From: Marinobacter goseongensis
Lineage (GTDB): Bacteria > Pseudomonadota > Gammaproteobacteria > Pseudomonadales > Oleiphilaceae
Length of the DNA stretch: 64,000 nt
NCBI RefSeq assembly: GCF_023156235.1
Contig: NZ_JAKZAI010000002.1
Location: 186,001-250,000 of the forward strand
Reading direction: 5' to 3'
Position numbers and translations under genes: made by a program. The notes below the pieces were generated by a model. That model had not been told where the DNA came from. It did not search any database and saw only the letters and a list, made by a program, of their open reading frames with translations. Shown here one piece after another: positions 9,337 to 17,797 of this stretch; the stretch's first letter is position 1, and every line of letters begins with the position of its first letter.

Positions 9337-10338
9337 TTAGTGGTAACCCTCGCCGGCGCGCACCTTGCCGCGGAATACCCAGTAGGTCCATGCGGTATAT
9401 GCCAGCACGATGGGAATGACAAACAACAGCCCCAGCAGCAGGAACAACTGCGATTCATAGGCGGAAGCGGCATCCCACAAGGTGTAATCCGGCGGTACCA
9501 CGTAAGGCCAGCGGCTGACCACAAGACCGAAGTAGGTGAAAATGAACAGGCCCATGGTCGCCACGAACGGCATGCCTTCGAAGCGATTGCGCACAGAGCG
9601 GTAAATCTGGAAGGCACACAGCAGTGTCAGCGCGGGCAGTATCCAGATTACCGTCAGATTGGAGAACCAGCGCTCCCTGACCATGTCATCCACGAACGGC
9701 GTCCATACGCTGATGATGCTGAACACCACCAGCACAGCTGCCAGCAAGGGCAGCGCCAGTTTGTAGGCCCAGTCCTGCAGGCGTCCTTCGGTTTTCATGA
9801 TCAGCCAGGTGGTGCCGAGCAGGGAATAGCCGGCGAGCATGCCGAAACCGGTCAACACCGTGAACGGCGTCAGCCAGTCCAGCGGCCCCCCCACATACAC
9901 GCGATTGGCGGTTTCCATGCCCTGAATGTACGCGCCCACCACCGCGCCCTGGGCAAATGCGGCAACGGTTGAGCCCCCGGCAAACGCCCAGTTCCACAGG
10001 TATCGGGAGGTGTTGGCCTTGAAGCGGAACTCGAAGGCCACGCCGCGGAAGATCAACCCGGCAAGCAGCAGGAAGACCCCGATGTACAGCGCAGGGAGAA
10101 AGATGGAGTACACCAGCGGGAAGGCGGCCAGCAGGCCGGCGCCACTGAGCACCAGCCAGGTTTCGTTGCCGTCCCACACCGGTGCGACCGTGTTCATCAT
10201 GGTGTCGCGGTCTTCCTCAGACGGAGCGAACGGGAACAGGATACCCACACCCAGATCGAATCCGTCCATCAGCACATACATGATGATGCCGAAACCGATG
10301 ATGAAGGCCCAGATCAGGGGCAGATCGAACAGTTCCAT
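9337..10338 (-). CDS. cydB: Cytochrome bd-type quinol oxidase subunit II
   Basis: 333 residues with about eight to nine transmembrane helices, beginning MELFDLPLIWAFIIGFGIIMYVLMDGFDLGVG, the hallmark of subunit II. The motif MMNTVAPVWDGNETWLVLSG is intact. The short length and sequence style fit the CioB (cyanide-insensitive) branch rather than E. coli CydB (379 residues). It binds subunit I in the inner membrane and completes the quinol oxidase. It lies 2 nt after subunit I and abuts cydD; no CydX-like small ORF fits between them. Confidence 0.94.
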   Translation of the reverse strand: MELFDLPLIWAFIIGFGIIMYVLMDGFDLGVGILFPFAPSEEDRDTMMNTVAPVWDGNETWLVLSGAGLLAAFPLVYSIFLPALYIGVFLLLAGLIFRGVAFEFRFKANTSRYLWNWAFAGGSTVAAFAQGAVVGAYIQGMETANRVYVGGPLDWLTPFTVLTGFGMLAGYSLLGTTWLIMKTEGRLQDWAYKLALPLLAAVLVVFSIISVWTPFVDDMVRERWFSNLTVIWILPALTLLCAFQIYRSVRNRFEGMPFVATMGLFIFTYFGLVVSRWPYVVPPDYTLWDAASAYESQLFLLLGLLFVIPIVLAYTAWTYWVFRGKVRAGEGYH

Positions 10339-10340
10339 AA

Positions 10341-11786
10341 TCAGTGACCTCCCTGGTTCACGGGCTTGGCAGTGCCGACCATGTCGTCATCGGCGTGTTG
10401 AATCTCGAAGGGCACGTGAGTGGCCGACAGAGGGCGCTTGGGCCGTTCCACCTCATGCTCGTCGTCATCGTGGGTGTCTTCAAGCCCCACATAGAGCACC
10501 CGCATCAGGTAATACACCCCGGCAGAAAACACCAGCCCGTACACCACGATATAGCCAATCAGTGAGAACAGCGCCATGCCGCCTGTCAGGGACGGCGTGA
10601 GCCCTTCTGCATGAGTCATCATGCCGTACACCAGCCATGGCGAGCGACCTGACTCGGTGACAATCCAGCCGGCCAGTACCGCAATGAACGGGGTGATACT
10701 CATGAAACGCAGGCCCTGGAGGAACCAGGGAGAGCGCCAGTAACGGCCGCCTTTGCGCAGGATCAGCCCGGCCGCACTGAACGCGATCATCAGCAGCCCC
10801 AGGCCCACCATTACGCGGAACGACCAGAACACCAGAGCGACCGGTGGCTGTTCTTCCACTGCTACCTCATTCAGGCCGGGTACTTCACCGTCCCACTCGT
10901 GGGTCAGGATCAGGCTGGCCAATCCTGGGATCCCGATCTCGAAATGGTTGGTCTGGTTGGCCTGATCCGGGATCGCGAACAGCAACAATGGCACATTGCG
11001 GGAGGTTTCCCAGTTACCTTCCATGGCAGCCACTTTGGCCGGTTGATGCTCCAGGGTATTGAGACCGTGGAAATCCCCCACCACCGCCTGCGTCGGAGCG
11101 ATGATCAGCAGCAGCCACAGGCACATGGACAGCGCTTTCTTGTTGGCCTCCACCTCGCGACCGCGCAGCAGATACCAGGCGCTTACTCCGGCTACTACAA
11201 AGCCGCCCGTCAGGAACGATGCCAGGCCCATGTGCATAAACCGGTAGGGGAACGATGGGTTGAAGATCGCCTCACGCCAGGAGGTAATGAAGAAGGCGCC
11301 ATCACGGAGCTCAACGCCAGCGGGTGTATGCAACCAGCTGTTGGCCGACAGAATCCAGAACGAGGAAATAAACGTGCCGACCGCCACCATGATGGCGGCA
11401 AGCAAATGGACGCCCGGGGGCACCTTGTCGCGCCCGAACAACAACACACCGAGAAAGGCCGCTTCGAGGAAGAAGGCGGTTACCACCTCGTAGCTCAACA
11501 TGGGCCCGAGGAAGTTCGCCGAGGCCTGGGCGAAGTTGCTCCAGTTGGTGCCAAACTGGAACGACATCACGATGCCGGACACCACCCCCATACCGAACAC
11601 AACGGCGAAGACCTTGGTCCAGAAGGCAGACAATTTTAACCAGACCGGATTCCCGGTTTTGAAGGCCAGGCCCTCAAGCACCGCAATGTAGGACGCCAGC
11701 CCGATGGTAAACACCGGGAAGATGGCATGAAATGACACCACGAACGCGAACTGGATTCGCGATAAGATAAGAGGGTCGAGCTCCAT
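10341..11786 (-). CDS. cydA: Cytochrome bd-type quinol oxidase subunit I (Cio-like)
   Basis: 481 residues, multi-pass. Carries the b/d heme and quinol sites; reduces oxygen to water at the expense of ubiquinol. His20 in SFHAIFPVFTIG and the His-rich segment RFMHMGLASFLTGG match conserved heme-ligand regions. The protein is shorter than E. coli CydA (522), consistent with the short Q-loop, cyanide-insensitive CioA class. GGAGG lies 5 nt before the ATG. It is first gene of the leftward operon with subunit II, cydD and cydC. A near-consensus FNR/ANR box lies about 160-170 nt upstream. Confidence 0.94.
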   Translation of the reverse strand: MELDPLILSRIQFAFVVSFHAIFPVFTIGLASYIAVLEGLAFKTGNPVWLKLSAFWTKVFAVVFGMGVVSGIVMSFQFGTNWSNFAQASANFLGPMLSYEVVTAFFLEAAFLGVLLFGRDKVPPGVHLLAAIMVAVGTFISSFWILSANSWLHTPAGVELRDGAFFITSWREAIFNPSFPYRFMHMGLASFLTGGFVVAGVSAWYLLRGREVEANKKALSMCLWLLLIIAPTQAVVGDFHGLNTLEHQPAKVAAMEGNWETSRNVPLLLFAIPDQANQTNHFEIGIPGLASLILTHEWDGEVPGLNEVAVEEQPPVALVFWSFRVMVGLGLLMIAFSAAGLILRKGGRYWRSPWFLQGLRFMSITPFIAVLAGWIVTESGRSPWLVYGMMTHAEGLTPSLTGGMALFSLIGYIVVYGLVFSAGVYYLMRVLYVGLEDTHDDDEHEVERPKRPLSATHVPFEIQHADDDMVGTAKPVNQGGH

Positions 11787-11944
11787 AAGAACCTCCGGTA
11801 ACTACTCACACGTTACGTAAGCGGACCAGTTAAGCCCGCTTGGCCGCTGCCTTTGGCGCATCTTGTAGAGTTGTTTTTACCGGCAGATGCAGGTCATGCT
11901 ACTGGAAACACGACCTGAACCGACAGGACAGATTGTCGCACCCA

Positions 11945-11958
11945 TTGATTTATAACAA
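11945..11958. promoter_or_regulatory. Candidate FNR/ANR box (TTGAT-N4-AACAA)
   Basis: Matches the FNR/ANR consensus TTGAT-N4-ATCAA at 9 of 10 defined positions. It lies in the divergent region between the bd oxidase operon and the methyltransferase, 2 nt before the first possible start codon of the latter. At that position it would suit repression of the methyltransferase or oxygen-dependent control of the oxidase operon. Function is inference. Confidence 0.4.
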
Positions 11959-11960
11959 TT

Positions 11961-12596
11961 ATGGCGAATCCAATGAGCTTTTACGAAGATCGAATACTGC
12001 CACACATAATAGATCGTGCTTGCTCCATGGGCCAGGTCATGAAGCTGCGCAGCCAGGTGGTTCCCGAGGCGCGGGGCACCGTGCTGGAAGTGGGCATGGG
12101 TTCGGCAATCAATCTGGAATTCTACAACCCGGGCGCGGTCGATCTGGTGTACGGGCTGGAACCTTCAGACGGCATGCGCCGCAAAGCCCAGGCGAATCTT
12201 CGGCGGTCACCGGTCAAGGTGGAGTGGCTGGACCTGCCCGGCGAGAAAATCCCTCTGGGCGATGAAACCGTCGATACGGTGTTGCTGACGTTCACCCTGT
12301 GCACCATCCCGGACTGGCATGCAGCCCTGCACCAGATGAAGCGGGTACTGAAGCCGGGCGGCGTACTGCTGTTTCTGGAACACGGAGAATCCCACGATCA
12401 CGGCGTCAGAAAATGGCAGCACCGCATTACCCCCGGCTGGAAAAAGCTCGCCGGCGGCTGTCATCTCAACCGACACATTGCGGACCTGATCCGGGAAGCC
12501 GGTTTTGACATCGTGGAACTGGAAAATCTCTACGTTCCCCAGACGCCGAAGATCGCCGGCTACATCTACAAGGGCAGGGCGGTGAAACCCGCCTGA
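11961..12596 (+). CDS. Class I SAM-dependent methyltransferase
   Basis: 211 residues. The Rossmann-like SAM-binding motif I is VLEVGMGSAINLEFY, followed by DLVYGLEPSDGMRRKA and the motif II/III region DTVLLTFTLCTIPDWHAAL and VLKPGGVLLFLEHGES. This is the methyltransf_11 type, often acting on small molecules or quinone/lipid head groups; the substrate is unknown. The ATG at 11961 lacks a Shine-Dalgarno; an in-frame ATG at 11973 preceded by GGCGA would give MSFYEDRILPH and may be the true start. Divergent from the bd oxidase operon, upstream of tRNA-Leu. Confidence 0.88.
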   Translation: MANPMSFYEDRILPHIIDRACSMGQVMKLRSQVVPEARGTVLEVGMGSAINLEFYNPGAVDLVYGLEPSDGMRRKAQANLRRSPVKVEWLDLPGEKIPLGDETVDTVLLTFTLCTIPDWHAALHQMKRVLKPGGVLLFLEHGESHDHGVRKWQHRITPGWKKLAGGCHLNRHIADLIREAGFDIVELENLYVPQTPKIAGYIYKGRAVKPA

Positions 12597-12614
12597 TCTT
12601 AACGGGATTTGGAA

Positions 12615-12643
12615 TTGCGTTAGCCAACACGGCCTTATACAAT
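12615..12643 (+). promoter_or_regulatory. Sigma-70 promoter of tRNA-Leu
   Basis: TTGCGT (12615-12620) and TACAAT (12638-12643) are separated by 17 nt. The expected start site is about 20 nt upstream of the tRNA gene, so the tRNA has its own promoter. Confidence 0.6.
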
Positions 12644-12669
12644 TCGGCCCCTTAAAACCTGCCCCCGAT

Positions 12670-12756
12670 GCTCCGGTGGTGAAATTGGTAGACACAAGAG
12701 ACTTAAAATCTCTCGACCGTTAGGTCGTGCCGGTTCGATTCCGGCCCGGAGCACCA
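12670..12756 (+). tRNA. tRNA-Leu (anticodon UAA)
   Basis: An 87-nt cloverleaf. Acceptor arms GCTCCGG and CCGGAGC pair perfectly and the 3' CCA is encoded. The anticodon arm is AGAGA-CTTAAAA-TCTCT with anticodon TAA; a long variable arm and a GGTTCGATTCC T-arm are present, as expected for a class II leucine tRNA. No integrase or att-like duplication is visible beside it. Confidence 0.97.
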
Positions 12757-12765
12757 TTTCAGACA

Positions 12766-13569
12766 CTACTTCTTCGCCATTGCCTCCAACATTCGATTCA
12801 CCGCCTCCAGATGCTCCGGCTCGTTGTGGCACATGCCCTGAAAGTTCGCGCACACATCCAGAAAATCTTTCAGCTCCATACGGGGTGCCATTTTCATCAG
12901 CCGTTTGGTCAGCCGCGTGGCTTTTGGCGGCTGGCTGGCGATGCGGCCGGCCATGGTATTGGCGGTACTCATCAGCTCCGCTGCCGGCACCACCTCAAGA
13001 ACAATGCCCAGTTCCTTGGCTTCTGCGGCATCGATGATGCGCCCGGTAAGTGTGAGTTCGAAGGCGCGCTGATACCCGATAAGACGTTGCATGAACCAGG
13101 CACCGCCGTCGCCGGGGATAATGCCGAGGTTGAGGAACGTTTCGCCGAACTTCGCGTGTTCGGAGGCAATGCGGATATCGGCCATGTTGGCCAGATCAAA
13201 GCCTGCGCCGATGGCCGGGCCGTTGACTGCGGCGATGATCGGAACCTCAACCTCTTGCAGCGCCAGGGGAATGCGCTGAATGCCTTTGCGATAACGATCG
13301 GCGCATTCGGCGACACCGCCTGCGAAATCGCCACCGCGATTGGCCATGTCGCGGATGTTGCCGCCGGCACTGAACGCGGAGCCCGAGCCGGTCATCACCA
13401 GCACCGAGACGTCATCACAGTGGTTTACCCAGTTCGCGGTAGAGACAATGTCGTTAATCAGTTGTGAGCCGGTGAGCGCGTTACGCAGATCATGACGGTT
13501 AAAGGTGAGGGTGGCGACGCGGTCTTCGAGCGTGAGCAATGCATCCGTCAGCTTTGGCTTGGAGGGCAT
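12766..13569 (-). CDS. Enoyl-CoA hydratase/isomerase (crotonase) family protein
   Basis: 267 residues from the ATG at 13569, chosen because AAGGA lies 9 nt upstream and homologous sequence begins there; an upstream ATG at 13623 is less likely. The crotonase fold is clear: oxyanion-hole segments SAFSAGGNIRDM and NGPAIGAGFDLA, then GIIPGDGGAWFMQRLIG. Of the two catalytic glutamates of crotonase, the first is Asp (GFDLA) and the second is replaced in FGETFLNLG, so classical hydratase activity is uncertain. It may act as an isomerase or on unusual acyl-CoAs. No operon partner. Confidence 0.88.
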   Translation of the reverse strand: MPSKPKLTDALLTLEDRVATLTFNRHDLRNALTGSQLINDIVSTANWVNHCDDVSVLVMTGSGSAFSAGGNIRDMANRGGDFAGGVAECADRYRKGIQRIPLALQEVEVPIIAAVNGPAIGAGFDLANMADIRIASEHAKFGETFLNLGIIPGDGGAWFMQRLIGYQRAFELTLTGRIIDAAEAKELGIVLEVVPAAELMSTANTMAGRIASQPPKATRLTKRLMKMAPRMELKDFLDVCANFQGMCHNEPEHLEAVNRMLEAMAKK

Positions 13570-13665
13570 GGGCGGGGTTCCTTGGTTTCGGTCATCGCTT
13601 ATCTTCGCGTGCCGGAAGCCCATGGATCAAGACCCGGTAAGAGGTAAGGCCTGGTGAAATACCGG

Positions 13666-13701
13666 GGCAGGTGGCTAGCCTAAGGCAAGCCACCTGCCTT
13701 T
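13666..13701 (-). terminator. Strong hairpin downstream of the DUF6351 gene
   Basis: Arms GGCAGGTGGCT and AGCCACCTGCC pair perfectly over 11 bp and continue after one A/A mismatch through GCC/GGC to a TAA loop. The hairpin sits 4-39 nt beyond the stop of the leftward gene at 13705. The following T run is poor, so it may act as an mRNA 3'-end stabiliser as much as a terminator. Confidence 0.55.
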
Positions 13702-13704
13702 GGA

Positions 13705-16317
13705 TCAAAGATCGGCTCGGGGATTCAGATCCACCGCAAAGGCCGGCGAAGCCCAGCCTGCGACAGTGCCACTGCGGGCGGGCAATGGTTCACCGCCAGT
13801 CGTTACAGCGCTCTCATCTCCATACTGCAGCCAGGTCAGTGTCGGCACCGCGCCCACCGGGGGTTTGCTGTAATCACAGACGCCTTCCGGGAAGATTTCC
13901 GCGACCTGTTCGGCACACCCTTCGGACGAAAATTCACCGCCCAGAAAGTTGATCGGGTAGTCAGCCGGGTCCACAGGCTTCAACTGGCATTTGTTGGTCA
14001 GCGTGGTGATGGCGTCACCGGCGACCGTGCGCGGTGTTCCGAAACGGGTCTGAACCACCAGTTCCTGAGCGGCAACCACCGCATCGGTAATCGGCTGCAG
14101 CGGATCGGTGATGGTGTCAGGCAATCCCAGCACCCCGAGGTCCAGACCACAGACCTGACCGGTGGCGGCGTCCAGTATCTGCCCAAGCTCTGCCGGGAAC
14201 GTGGGAATCTGGTCGGAGCTCAGGCCCTCGATCTGGGGCTCCGGGTAGAGCAGGTTGCCGGTATAGGGCGCCTTCGGGCCTTCGGCGGAGAACGGCGCCG
14301 ACAGAGACAGGCAGCGGTCTCTCGCCGTAACCGGTTTGTTGGCAAGAACCTTGTCCGACACCGGCGTTGGTTCCCCATCGGCCTCCATACCGGCCAGCCA
14401 CTGGTCCATCACCAGCAGGGCTTCCGTGGTGAAGATGGTGTCGCCGGCCAGCGGGAAGGCGCCGTACCAGATCACATGATTCTCGGCGTGACCCTGGGTT
14501 TCCTGCAATCGTGCCCGTACCTGCCAGGAGTGGAAGGCGTCATGGGCGATGCCGGGATCCGGGCCGCGCAGGTCGATGATCGGCACGTTGGCCAGGTTCT
14601 CCGCTGTGTTCACGGCGCCGGTACGGTAAGAATTCTCCAGCGCCTCAGCATCAGCTGCGATGCGGTCGGTCTGGTAGTTGATGTCCACGTTCAGACCGCC
14701 AATGTCGCGATTGACCGCCAGGAACTGGTTGCCGGTGATAACCCCGGCCTGCAGTGCCTGGAGACCATACTGGACCCCGACATTGTCCAGCGGGATTCCG
14801 GCGAATCCCTGAGACAGCATCTGCTCGTTGGTTGACCACACAGCAGGCTGGCGCGTACCGAACTGATTCACCATGTAGTCAATCAGGCCACAACGCAGGC
14901 CGTCCGGGCGGGTGTCCGGGTCGTACACATCGGCTTTGCCAGCGAGTCCCGGGCAGTTCTGCTGGTCCGGATTGGCGGCGGGGAAAAACGCCAGGTCGGA
15001 GACAATCGGGTTCACCGGCAAATGGCCGTAAAGGGCTGGCCACTGAACCGCCAGAACCGGCGACGTAAGCAGGCTCTGCACGAGACCGAGGAGGTCGGCG
15101 GGGTCTTCGGAAACCTGGTTACCCAGGTACTCATTCAGCAGGTTGTAATCGGCAAACTGGGTCGCAGTGGTCCACACATCCGGGTAGGAGCACTGAACAA
15201 TCAGCCCCTGATAGACGCCGGGGTAGGCGTTGGCGATGTGTTGTTGCGCAATCGCACCGCCGGAACAGCCGGTTCCGATGGTGTAACGCACCGGCCCGTA
15301 CTGCTCGACGATGTGCTCTTTTGCCATCACCAGAGATTCTGCGGCGGTCACCAGGTTCACGTTATGGCCGAGGTTGGCCTGAGCGGTAGACAGGGTCACG
15401 AATCCGCGGGCGAGCGCGACGGAAATGCTGTCACCCAGCAGGGTTTCTGCGCCTTCCGGCGCTGTGCCGGCAATGTCGCCATTGGGTGGCTGGCCCATGC
15501 CGTAACTGACACCGACGTTGCCACCGTGGTGGATCAGGATCTTGCCATTCCACTGCGCCTGAGGCGCCAGTGCGGTCCACTCCTGATCTGGTTGGAACAG
15601 TGACATGATTTGATAGCGATCGCGGTTCATCACCCCGGTTTCTACCCGCACGATGTAGGGAACAGACACACCGTCGTCGGTGGTGACCTGAGCAATGTCC
15701 TCAGTCGGCGGCGGGTTTTCCGGATCGAAGGGCAGGAAGGCGCCCGGCAAACCCGGAGATTCCGGATCGAAGCTTTGCGCGAACAGATCGAACTGCGATT
15801 GCGGCACATACCTGAACTCGAATTCCGCCGGCTGGTTGCATTTATCGTCTACAGCTTGCGCATTGGTACAGGTCCAGGGCTGAACCTGTGGGCCAGAGAA
15901 AACCGGGCCACCCTTAGGGTGATTGATAAGGGTTTCACGCAGTACCTCGCCGGCTCCGAGGATCACCTTGAGTTCGTTCTCCCCGAGCTCGAGGCCGGTG
16001 ATCAGTCCGCGAAGGGCGCCGTTTTCCATGGTCACCATGGCACCGCTGACGTCGCGCTCATTCAACAGCACTCTGGCATTCTCAAGATCCGGCGACACCA
16101 CCTCAACCAGAGCATCGCCGCCGCTGATCAGGTCCGCACGGTTCGAAAGCACACGAATGGCGCCTTCGCCTGCACGTTCCTCCTGCTCGGATTCCACCGC
16201 GCCGTTATTGCCGTTGCCGGGTGAGTCGGATGAACCGCCGCTCGAGCCGCAGCCAACAAGAGTGACCGCCAGTGCCAGGGAGAATGCTGATTTGATGAAA
16301 ATGGGTGATGAGCTCAT
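13705..16317 (-). CDS. DUF6351 family lipoprotein, predicted alpha/beta-hydrolase
   Basis: 870 residues, secreted. The signal peptide ends in a lipobox LVGC (Cys23), followed by a Gly/Ser/Asn-rich linker, implying an anchored lipoprotein. A domain around residues 50-130 precedes the DUF6351 signature NHPKGGPVFSGPQVQPW. GCSGG at residues 350-354 is a GxSxG nucleophile elbow (Ser352), preceded by HHGGNVGVSYG, which resembles an oxyanion region; this suggests an esterase or depolymerase. The substrate is unknown. It stands alone, divergent from the crotonase-like gene at 16530, with a CRP-type site between them. A strong hairpin follows its stop. Confidence 0.82.
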   Translation of the reverse strand: MSSSPIFIKSAFSLALAVTLVGCGSSGGSSDSPGNGNNGAVESEQEERAGEGAIRVLSNRADLISGGDALVEVVSPDLENARVLLNERDVSGAMVTMENGALRGLITGLELGENELKVILGAGEVLRETLINHPKGGPVFSGPQVQPWTCTNAQAVDDKCNQPAEFEFRYVPQSQFDLFAQSFDPESPGLPGAFLPFDPENPPPTEDIAQVTTDDGVSVPYIVRVETGVMNRDRYQIMSLFQPDQEWTALAPQAQWNGKILIHHGGNVGVSYGMGQPPNGDIAGTAPEGAETLLGDSISVALARGFVTLSTAQANLGHNVNLVTAAESLVMAKEHIVEQYGPVRYTIGTGCSGGAIAQQHIANAYPGVYQGLIVQCSYPDVWTTATQFADYNLLNEYLGNQVSEDPADLLGLVQSLLTSPVLAVQWPALYGHLPVNPIVSDLAFFPAANPDQQNCPGLAGKADVYDPDTRPDGLRCGLIDYMVNQFGTRQPAVWSTNEQMLSQGFAGIPLDNVGVQYGLQALQAGVITGNQFLAVNRDIGGLNVDINYQTDRIAADAEALENSYRTGAVNTAENLANVPIIDLRGPDPGIAHDAFHSWQVRARLQETQGHAENHVIWYGAFPLAGDTIFTTEALLVMDQWLAGMEADGEPTPVSDKVLANKPVTARDRCLSLSAPFSAEGPKAPYTGNLLYPEPQIEGLSSDQIPTFPAELGQILDAATGQVCGLDLGVLGLPDTITDPLQPITDAVVAAQELVVQTRFGTPRTVAGDAITTLTNKCQLKPVDPADYPINFLGGEFSSEGCAEQVAEIFPEGVCDYSKPPVGAVPTLTWLQYGDESAVTTGGEPLPARSGTVAGWASPAFAVDLNPRADL

Positions 16318-16431
16318 CGTTACCTCGGTATTGTTATTTTTTATGTGACGCTTTGTAACTGATTGCGTTCATAACACCACAGGTATGACGGCGCGCGCTT
16401 TGGCCAGCCGGACATCGGGTCCCGTCAATTT

Positions 16432-16447
16432 TGTGAACCGGGTCACA
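16432..16447. promoter_or_regulatory. CRP/Vfr-type binding site TGTGA-N6-TCACA
   Basis: Exact match to both conserved half sites of the CRP/Vfr consensus with the correct 6-nt spacer. It is followed by an overlapping 12-bp palindrome, CACACCGGTGTG (16444-16455). The centre is about 90 nt upstream of the crotonase-like gene at 16530 and about 122 nt upstream of the DUF6351 lipoprotein gene; either or both could be controlled. Confidence 0.55.
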
Positions 16448-16529
16448 CCGGTGTGGCCGACGAAAGTCGTCTCGACTTGCCTCAGAGCCCTGTGAATACT
16501 GTCGGAAAGTCACCGGTGGCGAGGTCAGG

Positions 16530-17315
16530 ATGACAGCAGAAAAGCTGGTCAAAGTCGCAACAGAGAATGGAATAACCACAGTCACACTGGACCAGCCAGA
16601 CAAGCGCAACAGCTTGTCATTGGCGATGTTGCAGGCGTTGTCTGATGTACTGACCAAGCTTGCCGGGGATAACGACACCCGGGTGGTGGTTCTGGCGGCG
16701 AGCGGACAGGTATTTTGTGCCGGCCACGATCTGAACGAAGTTCGCGACCAGTTTGGCGACCAGAACCGGCAGAAATGTTTATTCGATCTGTGCAGTCAAG
16801 TCATGCAGCAGTTGGTCAACCTGCCCAAGCCCGTCATTGCCAGGGTGGCGGGGGTGGCGACGGCGGCAGGGTGTCAACTGGTGGCCAGTTGCGATCTTGC
16901 GGTGGCGGCAGACACCGCACGCTTTGCCACGCCGGGGGTCAACATCGGGCTGTTCTGCTCAACACCGATGGTGGCGTTGTCGCGCAACGTGAATCGCAAA
17001 CACGCCATGGAAATGCTGCTGACCGGAGAGATGATTGGCGCCTTAAGGGCTGAGCAGATCGGCCTGATCAACAAGGTGGTGGATGAGCAGGCGCTGGATG
17101 ACACGGTTTACCGTATGGCCGGGGTGATTGCAGGCAAGTCGAGCCACACTCTGAAAGTGGGTAAAGCCGCGTTTTACCAACAACTGGAACTGAACCTGAC
17201 CGACGCCTATGACTATACCGCTCAGGTAATGACCGATAACCTCGCTGCAGCGGACGCACAGGAGGGGATCCGTGCGTTTCTGGACAAACGGAACCCGGAA
17301 TGGAGCGACTGTTAG
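16530..17315 (+). CDS. Enoyl-CoA hydratase-like protein (ECHDC3 type)
   Basis: 261 residues, crotonase superfamily. Oxyanion segments are SGQVFCAGHDLNEV and AGVATAAGCQLVASCDLA; the later TPGVNIGLFCSTPMVALSRNV is characteristic of the ECHDC3 group. Both catalytic glutamates of classical enoyl-CoA hydratase are absent (Gln in GCQLV; the second replaced within GVNIG), so hydration of enoyl-CoA is doubtful. Some members are thought to act as other acyl-CoA modifying enzymes. It is transcribed alone, divergent from the DUF6351 lipoprotein, and its 3' end overlaps the convergent DUF192 gene by 4 nt. Confidence 0.88.
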   Translation: MTAEKLVKVATENGITTVTLDQPDKRNSLSLAMLQALSDVLTKLAGDNDTRVVVLAASGQVFCAGHDLNEVRDQFGDQNRQKCLFDLCSQVMQQLVNLPKPVIARVAGVATAAGCQLVASCDLAVAADTARFATPGVNIGLFCSTPMVALSRNVNRKHAMEMLLTGEMIGALRAEQIGLINKVVDEQALDDTVYRMAGVIAGKSSHTLKVGKAAFYQQLELNLTDAYDYTAQVMTDNLAAADAQEGIRAFLDKRNPEWSDC

Positions 17316-17797
17316 CCCGCTGCCTGACACCGGGCAGCGTTCAGCTCCAGGCGATCGCCGACGCCGATGTCATGCCGTTCGAAGAAGCCTTCGTTCATCT
17401 CCAGAGCCAGTGAAAATGACACTCCGGCAGGGTATGACGGGCACTCGCTGCCGCGTTTGGACGGGCAGGGTGTCATGCGCCGGATAGCGCCTATCACACC
17501 TTCCTCATTGAGGTAGGCGATGTCCAGCGGGATCAGTGTTTGGTGCATCCAGAAGCCATAGTCGGGATCACGCGGGCGTTGGTAAATGAACAGCATGCCG
17601 CTGTCGGGCGGCAATGACGTCCGGCCCATCAGCCCTTTGCTGCGCTGCTTCGGGGTTCTCGCCAGCTCCACCGACACGGGAATTCGCCAATCGCCGGTGA
17701 TCAGGCAGGCGTCGGCCATTGGCAGGCGTTCCGGCTCCGCCGTGGCGCAACCGGCTATCAGAACCAGCATTCCGACAGCCGTCAGCGATCGAATCAT
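17312..17797 (-). CDS. DUF192 family lipoprotein
   Basis: 161 residues with a lipoprotein signal peptide (MLVLIAGC lipobox, Cys17). The DUF192 core follows: [45 protein letters not shown], and a C-terminal [17 protein letters not shown]. The fold is a small beta protein of unknown biochemical role, often exported. The start overlaps the permease stop in an ATGA, so it is translated with the ABC exporter genes. The upstream in-frame extension to 18559 is the antisense-frame shadow of the permease and not part of this protein. Confidence 0.88.
   Translation of the reverse strand: MIRSLTAVGMLVLIAGCATAEPERLPMADACLITGDWRIPVSVELARTPKQRSKGLMGRTSLPPDSGMLFIYQRPRDPDYGFWMHQTLIPLDIAYLNEEGVIGAIRRMTPCPSKRGSECPSYPAGVSFSLALEMNEGFFERHDIGVGDRLELNAARCQAAG

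Noticed and set aside
12670..12756. tRNA-Leu as an integration site for a mobile element
   Set aside because: No integrase, direct repeat of the tRNA 3' end or foreign gene block was seen on either side.
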